DNA of 64,000 nucleotides from Turnera subulata (GCA_028386065.3 JAKUCV010000266.1:54867-118866); one strand, 5' to 3'. Counted from the stretch's first letter, positions 48,740 to 60,630 are shown. Notes: generated from the sequence alone by a model not told the origin. Translations and numbers: made by a program.

Positions 48740-49412
48740 ATGCCTGCTCCATCATCCGTCTTCTTCGTCGAAGGTGCCTCCCTAGGCAGAAGAAACCGGC
48801 TGGCCTACAGCATGATCAACGAACGTCCAGAGGAACTACTGAACGAGCTCGGCAGGATGCCTCTTCTGGTCTTCGTCGACGAACTCTACTCCTCCAGATT
48901 CTTCGTCACTCCCATGGAAGAGACGTTCTTCCTAGAGGACCAAGGCACCCTGAAGACCTCCTTCTATGGCTCGGCCAATTCCGTCATGTTTTTCATTTCT
49001 GAAAGACTTCAGGAATTCAACCTAGAGCCCACTTGCCATTTCCTGGACCAAGGCACCTACTACCAGCTCTCGATGACTGCCCAGAGTCACTCGGCTACCT
49101 CCAACTTGGCCAAAGGCCCGACTACTGGTGTGGAACTACAGAGGAGTTGCTAGGCGTTCCCAGGAGTTCTCGCGTACCCTGAGGGACCTGAAGAACCAGT
49201 ACAAGCCCAACATGGTTCTTCTCACGGAGACCCAGTGGCAGCCTGAAGACGATCACGGTGTCATCCCACTTCGGTTCCCTCCAGCAAACCGGTTCGAGCT
49301 TCCTGGCCAGAAAAACACAGGCGGCATGTGGTTCTCGTGGAACGATAGCATTAGGGTCAACATTAACAATGACCCCAATAGCTTCAGAGTCAATGTTGTA
49401 CCGAGAAGATGA
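48740..49412 (+). pseudogene. antisense accessory ORF2 of element C, frameshifted
   Basis: The first part (48740 to about 49090) encodes a domain I do not recognise, beginning MPAPSSVFFVEGASLGRRNR. The second part (49128-49412, other frame) resembles the start of a LINE-type endonuclease (EEP) domain: WNYRG where WNCRG is usual, then PNMVLLTETQ and GGMWFSWND, ending VVPRR. An 11-nt deletion near 49085, relative to element E, breaks the frame. The endonuclease-like part covers only the first third to half of an EEP fold and lacks the later catalytic motifs. It is antisense to its host element. Confidence 0.7.
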
Positions 49413-50249
49413 AAGTTTTTTTATATAATAATATCAATGTAATTACAATATTAGTAATATTAATAATATTTATGTTTCTGCATGTTTATGACATCATTTA
49501 CCTCTTATGTGTATGTTCTGTGACAAGCTGGCGTCCCTCGACTGGATCCATCATGTACTAACTAAATGATATAAAATAATAAACAAATGGAGCAAACTAT
49601 GCAAACAAGAACAACAAACACACAAGGACTACCCAACAAGACCTAACGCCCGCTCCGCTTCCAAAAATAAAGCGCCCCGACCCGTATTTACCATACATAG
49701 TAAACACGTGCCGGAGCTGTAACGACTCGATCAAACAAGCTCAGCATACAGTGTATACAACAGAAACTCTGGCTCAACAGCCCAAAATATAAACATCACA
49801 ACCGGCCCAAGGCCCAACAATAACAATAATCAGCACAGCGGAAGACTTAATAACTCACAAAGACACTGTATGCAACACAGATGCAAACTATTGGACCCGA
49901 GTCCTGTCCGAGGGATAACGCCACAGCCTGTCTGGAATGCATCAAACCTGAACCACAAATAACTCAACCTACGGGATGAAAGCCCGCAGGTGTGGGGTGA
50001 GTCCGAAGTGCTCACAACCATGGATAGACGATCAATATGCAACACTATAAATTACTCAAGGTCGAAAACAGGCACAACAGCCAATCACACCAAACCAAAA
50101 GACTTGACTCAAAACTGGTCCAAGACCAAAAAGACTTAAACAAAAACCAATCTCCAATTTTATCTTTTCGAGCCCCCGTCACGGATAAGCTAGGGGTCAG
50201 ACCTGGTTCTCAACATATTCCGGGTGCCAGACCAAACCAAGAGAGCCCA

Positions 50250-50633
50250 GGGATCGACATCCCAAAATAGTAACCCAGGGATAGACATAGCAAAATAGTA
50301 ACCCAGGGATAGACATCCCAAGCATAGACATGCTTATCACAAGTAACCCAGGTCATGACCACCACAAAACAGTCTCAAACCATCGAGTCGTACCACTACT
50401 TACCATGTGACAATTATGTCATCATCATCCAAAACCAAATCTTAGGGATCAACATCCCTAACCAAAACACCGGGACAGACATCCCAATCCAAAACCGAGG
50501 ATCGACATCCTTATCACATTTATTATTTATTCCATTACTCCTTATACCAAAAAGACACAGGGATAAACATCCAAAACTCAATGCATGGGGATAAACATCC
50601 CAAAATCAATCAAGGCACTGGGATAAACATCCC
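50250..50633. repeat. hairpin array in the 5' LTR of element C
   Basis: About ten units of the type GGGATCGACATCCC, AGCATAGACATGCT, AGGATCGACATCCT and GGGATAAACATCCC. They follow much the same order as in the solo LTR. One or two units carry a single broken pair (for example GGGACAGACATCCC). Confidence 0.8.
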
Positions 50634-51428
50634 GAATCAAACCACAGCAAATGCAACACTCAACAGTGCAACAATCATCAAACACAACAACCGAGTAATA
50701 TAGGCACATATTGAAGGAAATCCATCCTCACCTTAGCCGATTTCCCTACTCCTGAAAGTCCTCAAATTGTCCCGGCTCTGGTTCCTCGGGATACTGTTCG
50801 TTATCAGCTCCTATATAGCAAATAATAGCATATACTCACATAAGATGCACATAAATGCAAATGATGCTATACTGTAAAAATAAAACTTAAACTGGTTCGT
50901 TTACGTCCCGGTGAAACCCCGCTATCATCATCATTCACCATTTACTTTTCATGTGTCAAAATACCATACTATACTTATACCCGGTTATTATTCCGGTACA
51001 TACTTTGACAATACCCTTTCTAAAATATCCATAGTACGTATATCTTAAAAAAAACAAATTAACATAAAGTAGTAATAATAGTTAATAATTTTTCTTTATA
51101 AGTCATGCTATAATTCCTCCTTAGTTTCCAAAAATAATAATATCAAATAATCATTTAGTGTATATATATTTCAGGAAAATAAAACATCCCAAAAATTATA
51201 TAATTTACTTTATATATTTTCCCTTTTCATTTATTATTATTATTTTTTTTCATAAAAGCAATTATTTTCTACATCATATATTTGATCAGAATAATTCTTC
51301 CAGAAACTAGTTACGCATGTATATTTCTCTGCTTAATATTTTCTTAATATATATCCTTAGAGGCATTTACTATAATCATGTTATAATTACCTTAATTTCT
51401 TGAAAATACTATATCAAGTAGTTACTTC

Positions 51429-52749
51429 CAAGGTTTTGAAAACCGGACCGGGCATCGAACCGGCGAAGGTAGTCGATCAATATAACCGGGGTTCAACCGT
51501 TTTCCTGATTTTTATATTTAAAAGGCTACAAAAATAACATAGAAAAATAACAATACCAAATAAGTTTCGACAAGTCGATCAATATTAGCACCATCATCAA
51601 CAACAGGAGGAGTAACATCTTCACCATCATCATCATCGCCTCCATCATTGTCCCCATCTCGTGACTAAAACCTTCTTTTAGCAATACTAGCTTCTTTCTT
51701 TTTCCCAGATATTTCCTTCAAATATTCTGACATTCGATAACGAACATCATGATCAACCTTCTTACATGCCGTGATGCTGCCCGGAATCCCAGCAAGATGT
51801 TGCTTCAACCTATTAATTCCTCCACCTCTAACTTCCTTTTCACAAAAAAGGCAAGTGTATACTTTAGTTCCATCTGCAGCAGTAGACAAAGCAATATGTT
51901 CCCATGCTGGATCACTTTTCCCACGAGCAGAGACGGAAGAGCTTGGTTTATATTGGCTTTCCATGATACAAAAAGTAAAACTTGATACTGCAGATGAAAA
52001 AAATTATTCATTATTGGTAATAAAATGCAAGTAATGCACTAATGCTACACTGTGAATTCAAGTAATGCATGCATATTATATTATTCTTTTTATAGCAAAT
52101 CAAGTAATGCATGAATGTTACAGTTTTTTTTTTTTTTGTTTTTTAGGAACCAGTGGTTCGTTTGGGCAAAAGAACAAACAGGTTATGTGCATACCGTGTT
52201 ATGCATGCACTAATATGGACATGAGTCAATACCAATACCAAAAGAAACGCTATCTTCAAAAATTCAATACTGGTATTACTTGTTATTGCAGGAAAGCAAA
52301 TTTTGCACATATATTATATATATATTTGTGGAGATGAATGTAGATGGGCATTTGTGATGCACGCAGCCACGAACAAACTAAAGAAAGAGCAAAGAGAAGT
52401 TACCTGGAAGTTGGTGGCCGGCAACGATGGTGGCAAGTCTGCACGCTGGTGGCCGGCAACGGCGGTGGCAGGTGCAAACGACGGAAGAGAATAGAAAGCT
52501 TGTTCAGGACAGGTTGTTCAAGTTTTTCTATTTAGGGATTTCAATTTCATTTCAGGTTATTCATTACATTTCAAGACTCAAGTAGTTCTGTTGTCTGTGT
52601 AGTTTACAAAATTACAACTTTACATTTTGATTTTACTAAAGAAAACGGTGTCGTTGCAAGGGTGTTAGTGGGGGAAAAAGCTAGTTGGTCGGACCGGTCA
52701 CGGTTCGGCCGGTTTAATAAAAACCATAAAAACCGGCCGGTTCAAAACG
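51429..52749 (-). mobile_element. hAT-family element remnant in the LTR of element C
   Basis: The left end CAAGGTTTTGAAAACCGGACC and the right end (reversed CGTTTTGAACCGGCCGG) form imperfect terminal inverted repeats. Flanking 8-mers GTTACTTC and GTTACGTA agree at six of eight positions. It encodes only a BED zinc finger (51665-51964, minus), with no transposase core. The right border is uncertain, since non-LTR-like sequence may run to about 52797. Confidence 0.6.
51665..51964 (-). pseudogene. BED zinc finger, N-terminus of a hAT transposase
   Basis: A 99-residue frame with WEH, then CLFCEKEV, then the histidine pair in NRLKQHLAG, the BED-finger spacing. This DNA-binding domain starts most plant hAT transposases. 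Downstream catalytic and dimerisation domains are absent within the element, so only the N-terminal exon survives. The frame ends in AKRRF. Confidence 0.75.
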
Positions 52750-54041
52750 GTTACGTAGTAGGAGGGTTTTTTCCTGTGAATCGGACCGGAGCTGCCCTGA
52801 AAAGGCGATAATATGTAATATGTATATTTTTATATTTCCAGAATTATATATATACATTTATTTTTTTTTTAAATTAACCGGACTCGGCCAAGTAGTGCAA
52901 GCCCAACCCAGTGCTTAACCCCATAACAGCCCAAGTGCATAGGTCCAGGACATCTAAACCAGGCCCGACCCAGCCCATGGTCAGACCCACGCGGATCCGG
53001 GTCGTCCCATTTCGCAAACGGGTCAAACCATTATATACGGGTCGCTCACCTTGATGGGCTTCGACGGCGGCGACACGCGAGGAGACACGGGCGGCGACGA
53101 AGGGCGACGGCTGCGGTGGCGTGTGCGGCATGCAGGTGGATGGTAGGAGGCGCGACTGCAGGTGGTGGAGGCGTCACTAGAGGTCGTCAGCAGCGGCGAG
53201 CTTGCACGGCGGAGGGGACGGCGTCGGGTTGCTGCGAAGAGAGGAAAGAAGAGAGGATGGTGGTTGGGGTCGTCTTCGTCCGGCCGGCTGCGCTGTTGGT
53301 TGGGCGCGACGGCAACGAGAGCGAGGAGGAGAAGAAGAAGGAAGAGGCCGTCGGGTTCTTAGCTGCCGACGGCGCATCAGATGGCGGACCCAGGCGGCGA
53401 AAGCTGCATCCGGTCAGCGATGCTGCAAGGAAGGCAACGGTGGGGGTGGCGTTTCGTGGTGGCGGTCGGCGGTTGGTGAGGTGGCGGTGAAGGTGGTCTC
53501 GAGTTTGGTGGTGGCGTGTTTGGTTTTTGTTTTTTTTTTTATTTCTTTTTCTGGTTTGAATTGCAGGGAAGAAGCTAGCAGAGAAAAAGAAATGGTACTG
53601 GTTGATTGCAATGGTGGTTTTGCAGGGAGAAGTTGGCAGAAGAGAAGAAATGGTGTAGGTGCACTGGAACTGATGAAGACTCGGGGAAAAGAAAGGAAAA
53701 AGTTTTTCACAGGTTACACAGGAAAGTCACGGATAGCACAGGAAAGAGGCGGCTGCGTGACTCAATAATGCAGTCGTGTACCGTCCGGACCAGAAAATAA
53801 CTGATACCCCCTTAGTTATTTTCCGGTGTGATTTTTCTGAGGATTCCGGGACCCAAAAAATACCAACTTAGATCCGAAAAATCGAAGGAAAAATCACAAG
53901 CGCGGGAAAACCCTCGGTTTCGAAAAATGATACCCGATTTACCTTGAATTAATTACCCAAGATTAATTCTTTCGGTAAATCACCGTAAAAAGACTTTTAT
54001 AGTCCCGGTAAAAATACCAAATTTTTACCCGGGCTGTTACA

Positions 54042-55932
54042 AAAAAGAAAAAAAATCTACTCAATAAAAAATTATTTTTGTATGGAAAAAAATTTCTACT
54101 CAACAAAAAATTAACAAAAAAAGGGAAAAAATAATTTTACTCAATAAAAAATTATTTTTTGAAAAAAAGGCATTAAGAAATTCTAATAAAAAAATTATTT
54201 TTGTTTACAAAATAGGAAAAAAAGTATTCTACTCCACCAAAAAAAATCTTTAAAAAAAATTAAAAAGACCAAGCCCTTGTCTCCCTTCCAGAAACTCTAC
54301 AAACCCAACGTCGCATTATCCACAACCATTTTCCTACCACCACCGTTATCCCCATTACCCTCCTCGCCATTTTCTCCAAACTCATCAAACAATTCCAACG
54401 CCTCCATTGCCGTATCCGCCGCCCTCCTCGCAGCCAAAGCCTCCTTGACCGCCAAATCCCAAGCCCTAATCGCCACTTCCGCCTTCATCTCCGCCGTAGT
54501 CTTAGCATCCTTCACCTCATCTTCCAAACACTTCTCCCCAAAATCCCTAGCACTACATTCCCTCCTCCTTAGCCTCCTAACCCGTACCTCCCTCTTCCTA
54601 GCAATGCATTAGGCACCCAAAGTGCATCGCTCGCATGCTTCGTGAAGGATTTATAAAGGTTGAAGCTATGGCCCTTCTTCCCTTGAAGACACCCGCTTCC
54701 CCTCTCGAACCCCCAAGGCCTACGACGCCCTCCCACTCCCCCTCCACCCCCAACGTCATCTTCTTCACCCTCTTCTTCTCCGTCGCCTACCTCCACGGCT
54801 TGCCCCCTTCATCTACCTCCTTAGCGTGGGTTTTTTATTAATGGATTTAGTTGTGTGGGCATGGGTGGTTTGATGGTTGGCGTTGGTGATGATGGGTGTG
54901 GTGTGGTGGTGGTGTTAGGTTGATAATGGATCTTTGGATACTGAGAAGGCGCTTGAGTGGTTGCCTGGTTGGTGTTGGTATTGGTCTTGGTGGTGGTGGT
55001 GGTGGTGGTGGCCGCAGGAGGGGTGTTTTTTTTTTTTATGTATGTAAAAATTATCCTTTTATATTTATTTCTTGTTATTGTTTTAAAAAATAAACATTAT
55101 GTTTTGCAGAATTAATAAAAAATAAATATAAATAATTTTAAATTATAATTTTTGCAAAAAAATAAAGAAATTATTGAATGGACAAGATTCTGCCACGTGT
55201 CTTACATCCATGAGTTTCGTTCATTCTGATGACGGAAACGGAATCGGTCCAACCAAAGGAGTTGAACCCGAAAATAATGAAGTTCAGGGGGTTAAATTCC
55301 AGTTTTTTTTTCAGGGGGTAAGTTGAGTTTGATCTAAAGTTCAGGAGGGTAAAATGTATTGAATCCGAAAATTTAAGGAGATAAAATAATAAAACTATAA
55401 ACTGAACTTTCGATTGAATAATTTAACATCAATGCAAACATAAAGATAAGTTTTTATCTTAACTCTTTGCAAAATTCAGAACGGAAAGATTCATTATAGT
55501 AAGAACTTCCATGAATGAGAATTAGAACTGGAGAGAGTACAGCTTATAAACTGAGTAAATAGAGAATTTTATTTGAGACTCTCGTGTTTCATTAGTTGTG
55601 AACTTACTCTTGCTATTTGTATTAATATCCTTTCCTCACCTTTTCATTTAGGGTTTATTTATTTTTTCAATTTACCTTAAGAGTTCCCCTTTTTCCGTCT
55701 TAAGGTTTATGTATTTTCCTAATTTATGGTGTATTACTTTGGAAGTAAATCTATGCATTCATTATACATATTTAAATAATTTCAATTATTTTTAATATAA
55801 TCAAATCTATGATTAGATTCACAACTAATCAAAGTTGGTGGCATTTTCTCAATTAATATTATGTTCCTAAATTAAATACAAACCTTTATAATTCTATGGT
55901 ATTAAGACTATGTATTTTCGAGTTATAAAAAC
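54042..55932. other. unclassified region between elements C and D
   Basis: 54050-54260 is A-rich, with several copies of 'tactcaataaaaaattattttt'. 54277-54612 (plus) is open, Ala/Ser/Leu-rich and starts without ATG. A minus-strand frame at 54297-54527 is Ala/Glu-rich. Neither matches a family I know. A (GGT)n-like stretch lies at 54985-55012. The remainder is AT-rich with no gene seen. Confidence 0.4.
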
Positions 55933-57876
55933 TGTAACAGCCAGGGTAAAATTTATGTTTTTACCGGGACTGTAAAAGGTTTTGTACAGTAATTTACCTT
56001 ATGAAATTAATCTTGGGTAATTATTTCATGGTAAATTGAGCATCAAATTCTGAAACCGACCCTTGCCCCACGTCCAAGATTTTTCCGCGGATTTTACGGA
56101 CCAGAGTTGGTATTTTTCGGGTCCAAGAATCTCGAGGAAAGTCAGATTTAACCTCGAAAGAACGGACCATAAATAAAGTAAAGAGGGAGTTTTAGTTATT
56201 TGCTGGTCCGAACAATATCCGCTTGAGTGTGTGTAACACACTTGCACCACTTTTTTCCCTGCCACGTGAAGCTTCTTCTTCACCATGAAGCTGCACCCGA
56301 TAGGCTTCTCCTTCTCCAGTAAGGAAATCAATTCTTCTTCCTTACGCGTTACTTTTTCTTACTCTTACCTGATAAGGAAGATTTTCTTCCTCAGTACACA
56401 AGCTCCTGCCTTATAACTTCTCTGCCAGTTTTCTTCTCTGTAACCCAACCTCTGCAAACCGTGCCTTTGCTTCCTGCAAAACGAAGAAAGAAAAAATAAA
56501 TAATAAACACACAACCAACCACACCTTGCCACGTCACCCCACCATCATCTTCTCCTCTCCACCCAAGCCGCCACCAACCGCCCACCAACACCACCAGCCG
56601 AACCCCTCACACGCCGTCATCGCCACCATCTTCTCCTCCTCGCCTCACTCGACAGCAGCCAGCCGCCGCTCCTCCCTCGTTGCCCCTGCGCCGACGACCC
56701 AAGTCGCATCTGGTTCCAACTGCAGCGATCCGATGCCGTCTCCTCCGTCCGTGCAAACTCCCTGCTGCAGACGACCTCCAGTGACGCCTCCACCGCCTGC
56801 AGTAGTCGCCGCCCTTTCCTTGCTCGTCTCGTCGTACCGCCACCTCCTTGACGCGCCGCCGCCCTGCAACCCGTCTAGGAGCTGTTAACGAGCAGTATCC
56901 CGAGGAACCAGAACCGGGACCTTTCGAGGACTTTTAGGAGTAAGAAAACCGACTAAGGTGAGGATGGATAACCTTTGAAATGTTGCACATAGTACTGTCG
57001 TGTTTTCTGTTTATTGAATTGTTTGATTGAACCGCTGAGTTGGTTGAGTTTGGCTGTTTTGTTATGGTTGTTATTGTTGATCTGTTAACTATGGACAAAC
57101 TGATATGATGAGATAATTGGATAATTGGAAGTTGTGTTGACGACTTAATTGTCACTTGGAAAGTAGTGGTACGACTCGATGGTTAGAGACTATTTTGTGG
57201 TGGCCTTGATCTGGATTCTTGTGATAAGCATGTCTATCCCGTGATTATATTTTGGGATGTCTATCCCTGAGTTACTATTTTGGGATATCTATCCCTGGGT
57301 TCTCTTTTGATCAGGCCTCCGGAATACATTAATAACCAGATACGACCCTAGCTTGTCCAGTGACGGGGCCCGAAGATAAAAATTGGAAATTAAATAAGGT
57401 CTTTTAGCCTTGGCTCAGTCATGTCTCAAATGAATCTTTGTTTTGTCCTTTGCTTGTGCTTTTCTTTTTCGGTATTATGTTTGCCTGCATATTGCTGTTT
57501 ATCCATGATTGTACTTAAATGTACCGGTGGTTCGGCCAGCTGCTGTTTCTACTCCACCAGACCCCGGATCCATACCTCCGCTGCATCTCATTCTAAGACT
57601 TCCGCTGCTTGTCTTTCTACTGTGTTGTTGCTGTTGAGGATATTTTCTGCTGCTGTTGTTACCGTATTGTGTCTTGTTATTGTAACATATATCCTCTGCT
57701 GATGGCTAGTTTGGAGTGTGTTGATTATAATAATGATCCCCAGGATCCGGTGACGAATGTTGTATTTGGGTTTGCCTTGTACCGTATTTTGTATCATATG
57801 TACTGTCTGCTACTGTAATAAGAATAGTTCGGGCACGTGTTTACCCTGTACGGTAAATACGGGTCGGGGCGTTTCA
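55933..57876 (+). repeat. 5' LTR of element D, short form
   Basis: 1944 bp, starting TGTAACAGCC and ending GGGGCGTTTCA. It is about 0.9 kb shorter than other LTRs here. Part of the shortfall is the segment between the donor-like GTGAGC and the acceptor-like TATAG of the others: in D the GC-rich block runs straight into GAGCTGTTAACGAGCAG at 56878. Three hairpin units lie at 57228-57295. Confidence 0.9.
57228..57295. repeat. hairpin units in the LTR of element D
   Basis: GCATGTCTATCCC, GGGATGTCTATCCC and GGGATATCTATCCC are the reverse-strand form of the array in the solo LTR and element C. There are only three units. Confidence 0.75.
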
Positions 57877-57986
57877 TTTTGGTAGTGGAGCGGACAGTAG
57901 GTCTTTAGGGTGATAGTTGTGCTTGTTTGTTTGCTTATATGTGCATAGTTTATAACATGCATGCATACATTCACATATAGGTACGA

Positions 57987-59063
57987 ATGGATCCGATGGG
58001 AGGAAACCAGCATGCTGAGCAGCATTTGGAAGATGACCAAGTATCGGTTGATCAGCCGCAATCGGTCGTGAGTGGACAAGTACCCGCGGTAGTACCAGCG
58101 GACACAACACAGATTATACATACCATGGCGCAGATCTTACAGCATCAAGATGCTAGGGATGCCCGTTTAGAGGTCAGGGAAGCTCGTGAACAGGAGAATC
58201 AAGGACTTGTTGAGGACCCTGTTTACACTAAGTTGTCCAAGCTGGGTCTTGATGCCTTTACAGGGGTTACTGACCCACAGGCAGCTGACGAATGGCTTCG
58301 TCATGCTCACCGAGTGATGTTGAAGCTGAGATGCACAGATGGCAGGTGGGCTAGATATGTTGCATCCATGTTTCACAATGTTGCTGTGGACTGGTGGGAT
58401 TCGACAACACGTGACATGGAGAAACCAATCATCATGCCTTGGACACAATTTACTGAGATGTTCCGAAGGAAGTTTGTCACCGATGTTTACCAGGACCAGC
58501 TCAAGCGAGAATTTCTGAGTCTGCGACAACAAATCGGACAGTCGGTGAACGATTATGAGATCCAGTTTGATCGCTTATCCATCTACGCATCAGAATATGT
58601 GTCCACACCAGAGGTTAGGTGCAAGCGTTTCTAGGATGGCTTACGATCCTGCATCTAGATAGTCATGGGATGCAAAGTTTATGAGACTTACCAGGATATG
58701 CTTGCAGATGCTCTTCGAGCAGAAGTCATCTGGATGGGGAACGAGAGAGAGATGGATGAGGTTCGAAAGAGGAAATCTGCACAGAGTGCTGGAAATCAGA
58801 ACAAAAGGTTCCAAAATGCCGGTAATAGGCCAGGCTCTGGACAGAGTCAATCCATGCCAGTGTCCCAGGGTCGAGGCTACAACAACAATCGTGGAAGTTC
58901 ATGGACCCAGTCTGGAGGGACTTCATCAGGAGATACTCGCCCTAGACCTCCTCTGTTTAAGGTGAGGTGCTTTGAGTGCAATGAAGTTGGGCACTACCGG
59001 AGTTCGTGTCCTAGGTTGGGAAGATCTGGAGTTTTTGTTCACAAGCATCAATGGCCAGCGTAA
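57987..59063 (+). pseudogene. gag of element D, interrupted
   Basis: The frame starts ATGGATCC at 57987 and carries the gag capsid domain (ADEWLRHAH; VDWWDSTTRDM). It ends at TAG 58632-58634, where element A has a Trp codon. A second TAG lies at about 58656. The continuation 58665-59063 carries a basic, Gly/Asn-rich linker and the CCHC knuckle CFECNEVGHYRSSC. Both stops look like transitions. Confidence 0.88.
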
Positions 59064-59149
59064 CCAGTGGTTCTAGAGTTGGCCGAGGCTGTGGACGAGG
59101 AGCTGCTCCTACTCGGACGCAGTCAGCCATGAACCAGAGTGCAGCCGCT

Positions 59150-59880
59150 CCGAGGGCATTTGTGATCACGGCTGAGGATGATCTCGAGAATGCTGATGTT
59201 ATTGCAGGTACCTTTATAGCTTTTGGTAGTATTGCATATACTTTGATTGATCTTGGTGCTACGCATTCTTTTATCACTCAAAGTTTTGCTATACAACATA
59301 GCTGTAAGGAAGAAAGTTTAGCTTGTCCGCTGAGGGTTAGGTTACCCGTGGGCATAGTGGTGAGATTAACACAGGTGTGCAAGGATGTTCTTCTTTCATA
59401 TGATGACGAGGTTTTCTTAGCCCGTTTGATCGTGATGAATATGGGGGGATTCGGCGTAATCCTAGGGATGGATTGGTTGTCGAGATATAATGCCATGGTG
59501 AACTGTCGAACCAAGGAAGTGCTGCTGACTTCCGATACTGGACGACAGGTTTTGGTAACGGGTATTAGGAAAGCTGCTGCCACGTGTAGCATCTCTGCTA
59601 TGTAGGATTTCAGAGTGAAGTTGCATGGTCCAGATGCTTTGTTGACCCACATCACAGGTGAAGAAACACGGGATCCTACCCCGGGAGATATATTAGTGGT
59701 GAAGGAATTCATTGATGTCTTCCCCGATGATCTGCCAGGTTTGCCACCCGATAGAGAGGTTGAGTATACCATCGACTTGATGCCAGGAGTCACACCCATA
59801 TCGATGGCTCCATACAGGATGGCACCAATATAGCTCCAGGAGCTGAAGAAACAGTTGGATGAGTTTCTAGGAAAGGGTTT
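59150..59880 (+). pseudogene. protease and RT start of element D, truncated
   Basis: A protease frame with LIDLGATHSF (D-L-G active site) and GMDWLSRY ends at TAG about 59603. A second stretch, 59615-59833, carries [20 protein letters not shown] and the RT lead-in, then a TAG. The element stops at 59880, just where RT would begin its fingers subdomain. Confidence 0.85.
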
Positions 59881-60442
59881 TGTAACGTCACGGTTTTCGT
59901 TTTTGGATTTATAAAAAAATTTCAGATTTCGAAAATGGAAATAAAATTAATTTATTTTCCATTGGATTTATTAACTATAAATGTTAATACGTCGCTTTCT
60001 TTCTTTTCTCCCTCCGCCCGATTAAATCCTTTACCATGCTGCAGCACTAGGGATTCGAACTCGGGACGTGATGCTTTTTATCCCCCTCAAGGAGAGCACC
60101 TTCACCAATTCATCTGAAAAGAAAGAAAGAAGAGAAGAAGAGAAAGGGGACGAGCCCTGGCTGGGCTTGACCTAGCCAGCCAGACGATGTGTCGTCTGGT
60201 TTGGCTTGGTCAACCCTCTAGGTTGACTTTTTTTTTTCAAAACCTAAAACAACGTAGTTTAAACTAAAACTACGATAAACGTCGTGTTTCATCCCGAAAC
60301 GCGTTTTAGGTCCGACAAAGCTCAAAAGCGACGTATTAACATTTACAGTTAATAAATCCAATGGAAAATAAATTAATTTTATTTCCATTTCCGAAATCTG
60401 AAATTTTTTTATAAATCCAAAAATGAAAACTGGGACGTTACA
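59881..60442. mobile_element. inverted structure with two outward-facing LTR-like ends
   Basis: The left arm (59881-59996) starts TGTAACGTCACGG. The right arm (about 60328-60442) ends with the inverse, GGGACGTTACA. About 115 bp pair along their length, including 'ggatttataaaaaaatttc'. The right arm sits directly on the polypurine tract of element E, so it is that element's LTR end. The middle holds a tRNA-like arm (60004-60115) and a stretch with local inverted pairs. No target duplication was found. Confidence 0.65.
60004..60115 (-). repeat. partial copy of the tRNA-like foldback arm
   Basis: Nearly identical to 26474-26577 (cctccgcccgattaaatcc... to ...caattcatctg). On the minus strand it shows the D-arm-like 'gaattggtgaaggtgct' and B box GAGTTCGAATCCC. 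It is flanked by inverted 'ctttcttttc' and 'gaaaagaaag'. Confidence 0.75.
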
Positions 60443-60591
60443 GTTCTACCCACCTTAAAAAAATTTTGTCCTCAAAATTCAATCATCAAATCCGTAGGTC
60501 CTACCACGATAAGTTTCTGGTATTCTCTACCAGGTGTCCAAACTCATCGCGAGATACCGCTTATACCCTTAAGCGACATCTCCTCCGCTTA

Positions 60592-60597
60592 TATAAA
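60592..60597 (+). promoter_or_regulatory. TATA box of antisense ORF1 copy in element E
   Basis: TATAAA lies 39 bp before the ATG at 60631, matching the arrangement in element C. Confidence 0.5.
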
Positions 60598-60630
60598 CCG
60601 AACCTCATAAGTGAGAACTCACTCTGGACC

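Larger units (their letters stand above)
49668..54041 (-). repeat. 5' LTR of element C with hAT insertion
   Basis: Runs from TAAAGCGCCCC (the terminal CA has become TA on the LTR strand) to GGGCTGTTACA. It is 4374 bp including the hAT-like insert at 51429-52749, so about 3.0 kb without it. It shares with the solo LTR the hairpin array, the short acidic frame near 50735-50820, the donor-like CATCAAG/GTGAGC (near 53050) and the GC-rich block. The PBS-like TGGAAGCGGAGC (reversed) lies just outside at about 49651-49662. Confidence 0.88.
55933..59880 (+). mobile_element. 3'-truncated Ty3/gypsy retrotransposon (element D)
   Basis: An LTR (55933-57876), PBS, gag, protease and the start of RT are in gypsy order. 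The element is cut at 59880 by the inverted structure 59881-60442, and no 3' LTR is present. It is closely related to element A in coding sequence, but its LTR resembles those of C and the solo LTR (it has hairpin units). Confidence 0.9.

Noticed and set aside
53202..53768. Plus-strand ORF of 188 codons
   Set aside because: GC-rich part of the element C LTR. The frame is on the strand opposite to LTR transcription and differs from the shorter copy at 46352-46750.
54277..54612. Ala/Ser/Leu-rich plus-strand ORF as a real gene
   Set aside because: No ATG start, no recognised family, and it is next to A-rich repeats. Left as unclassified.
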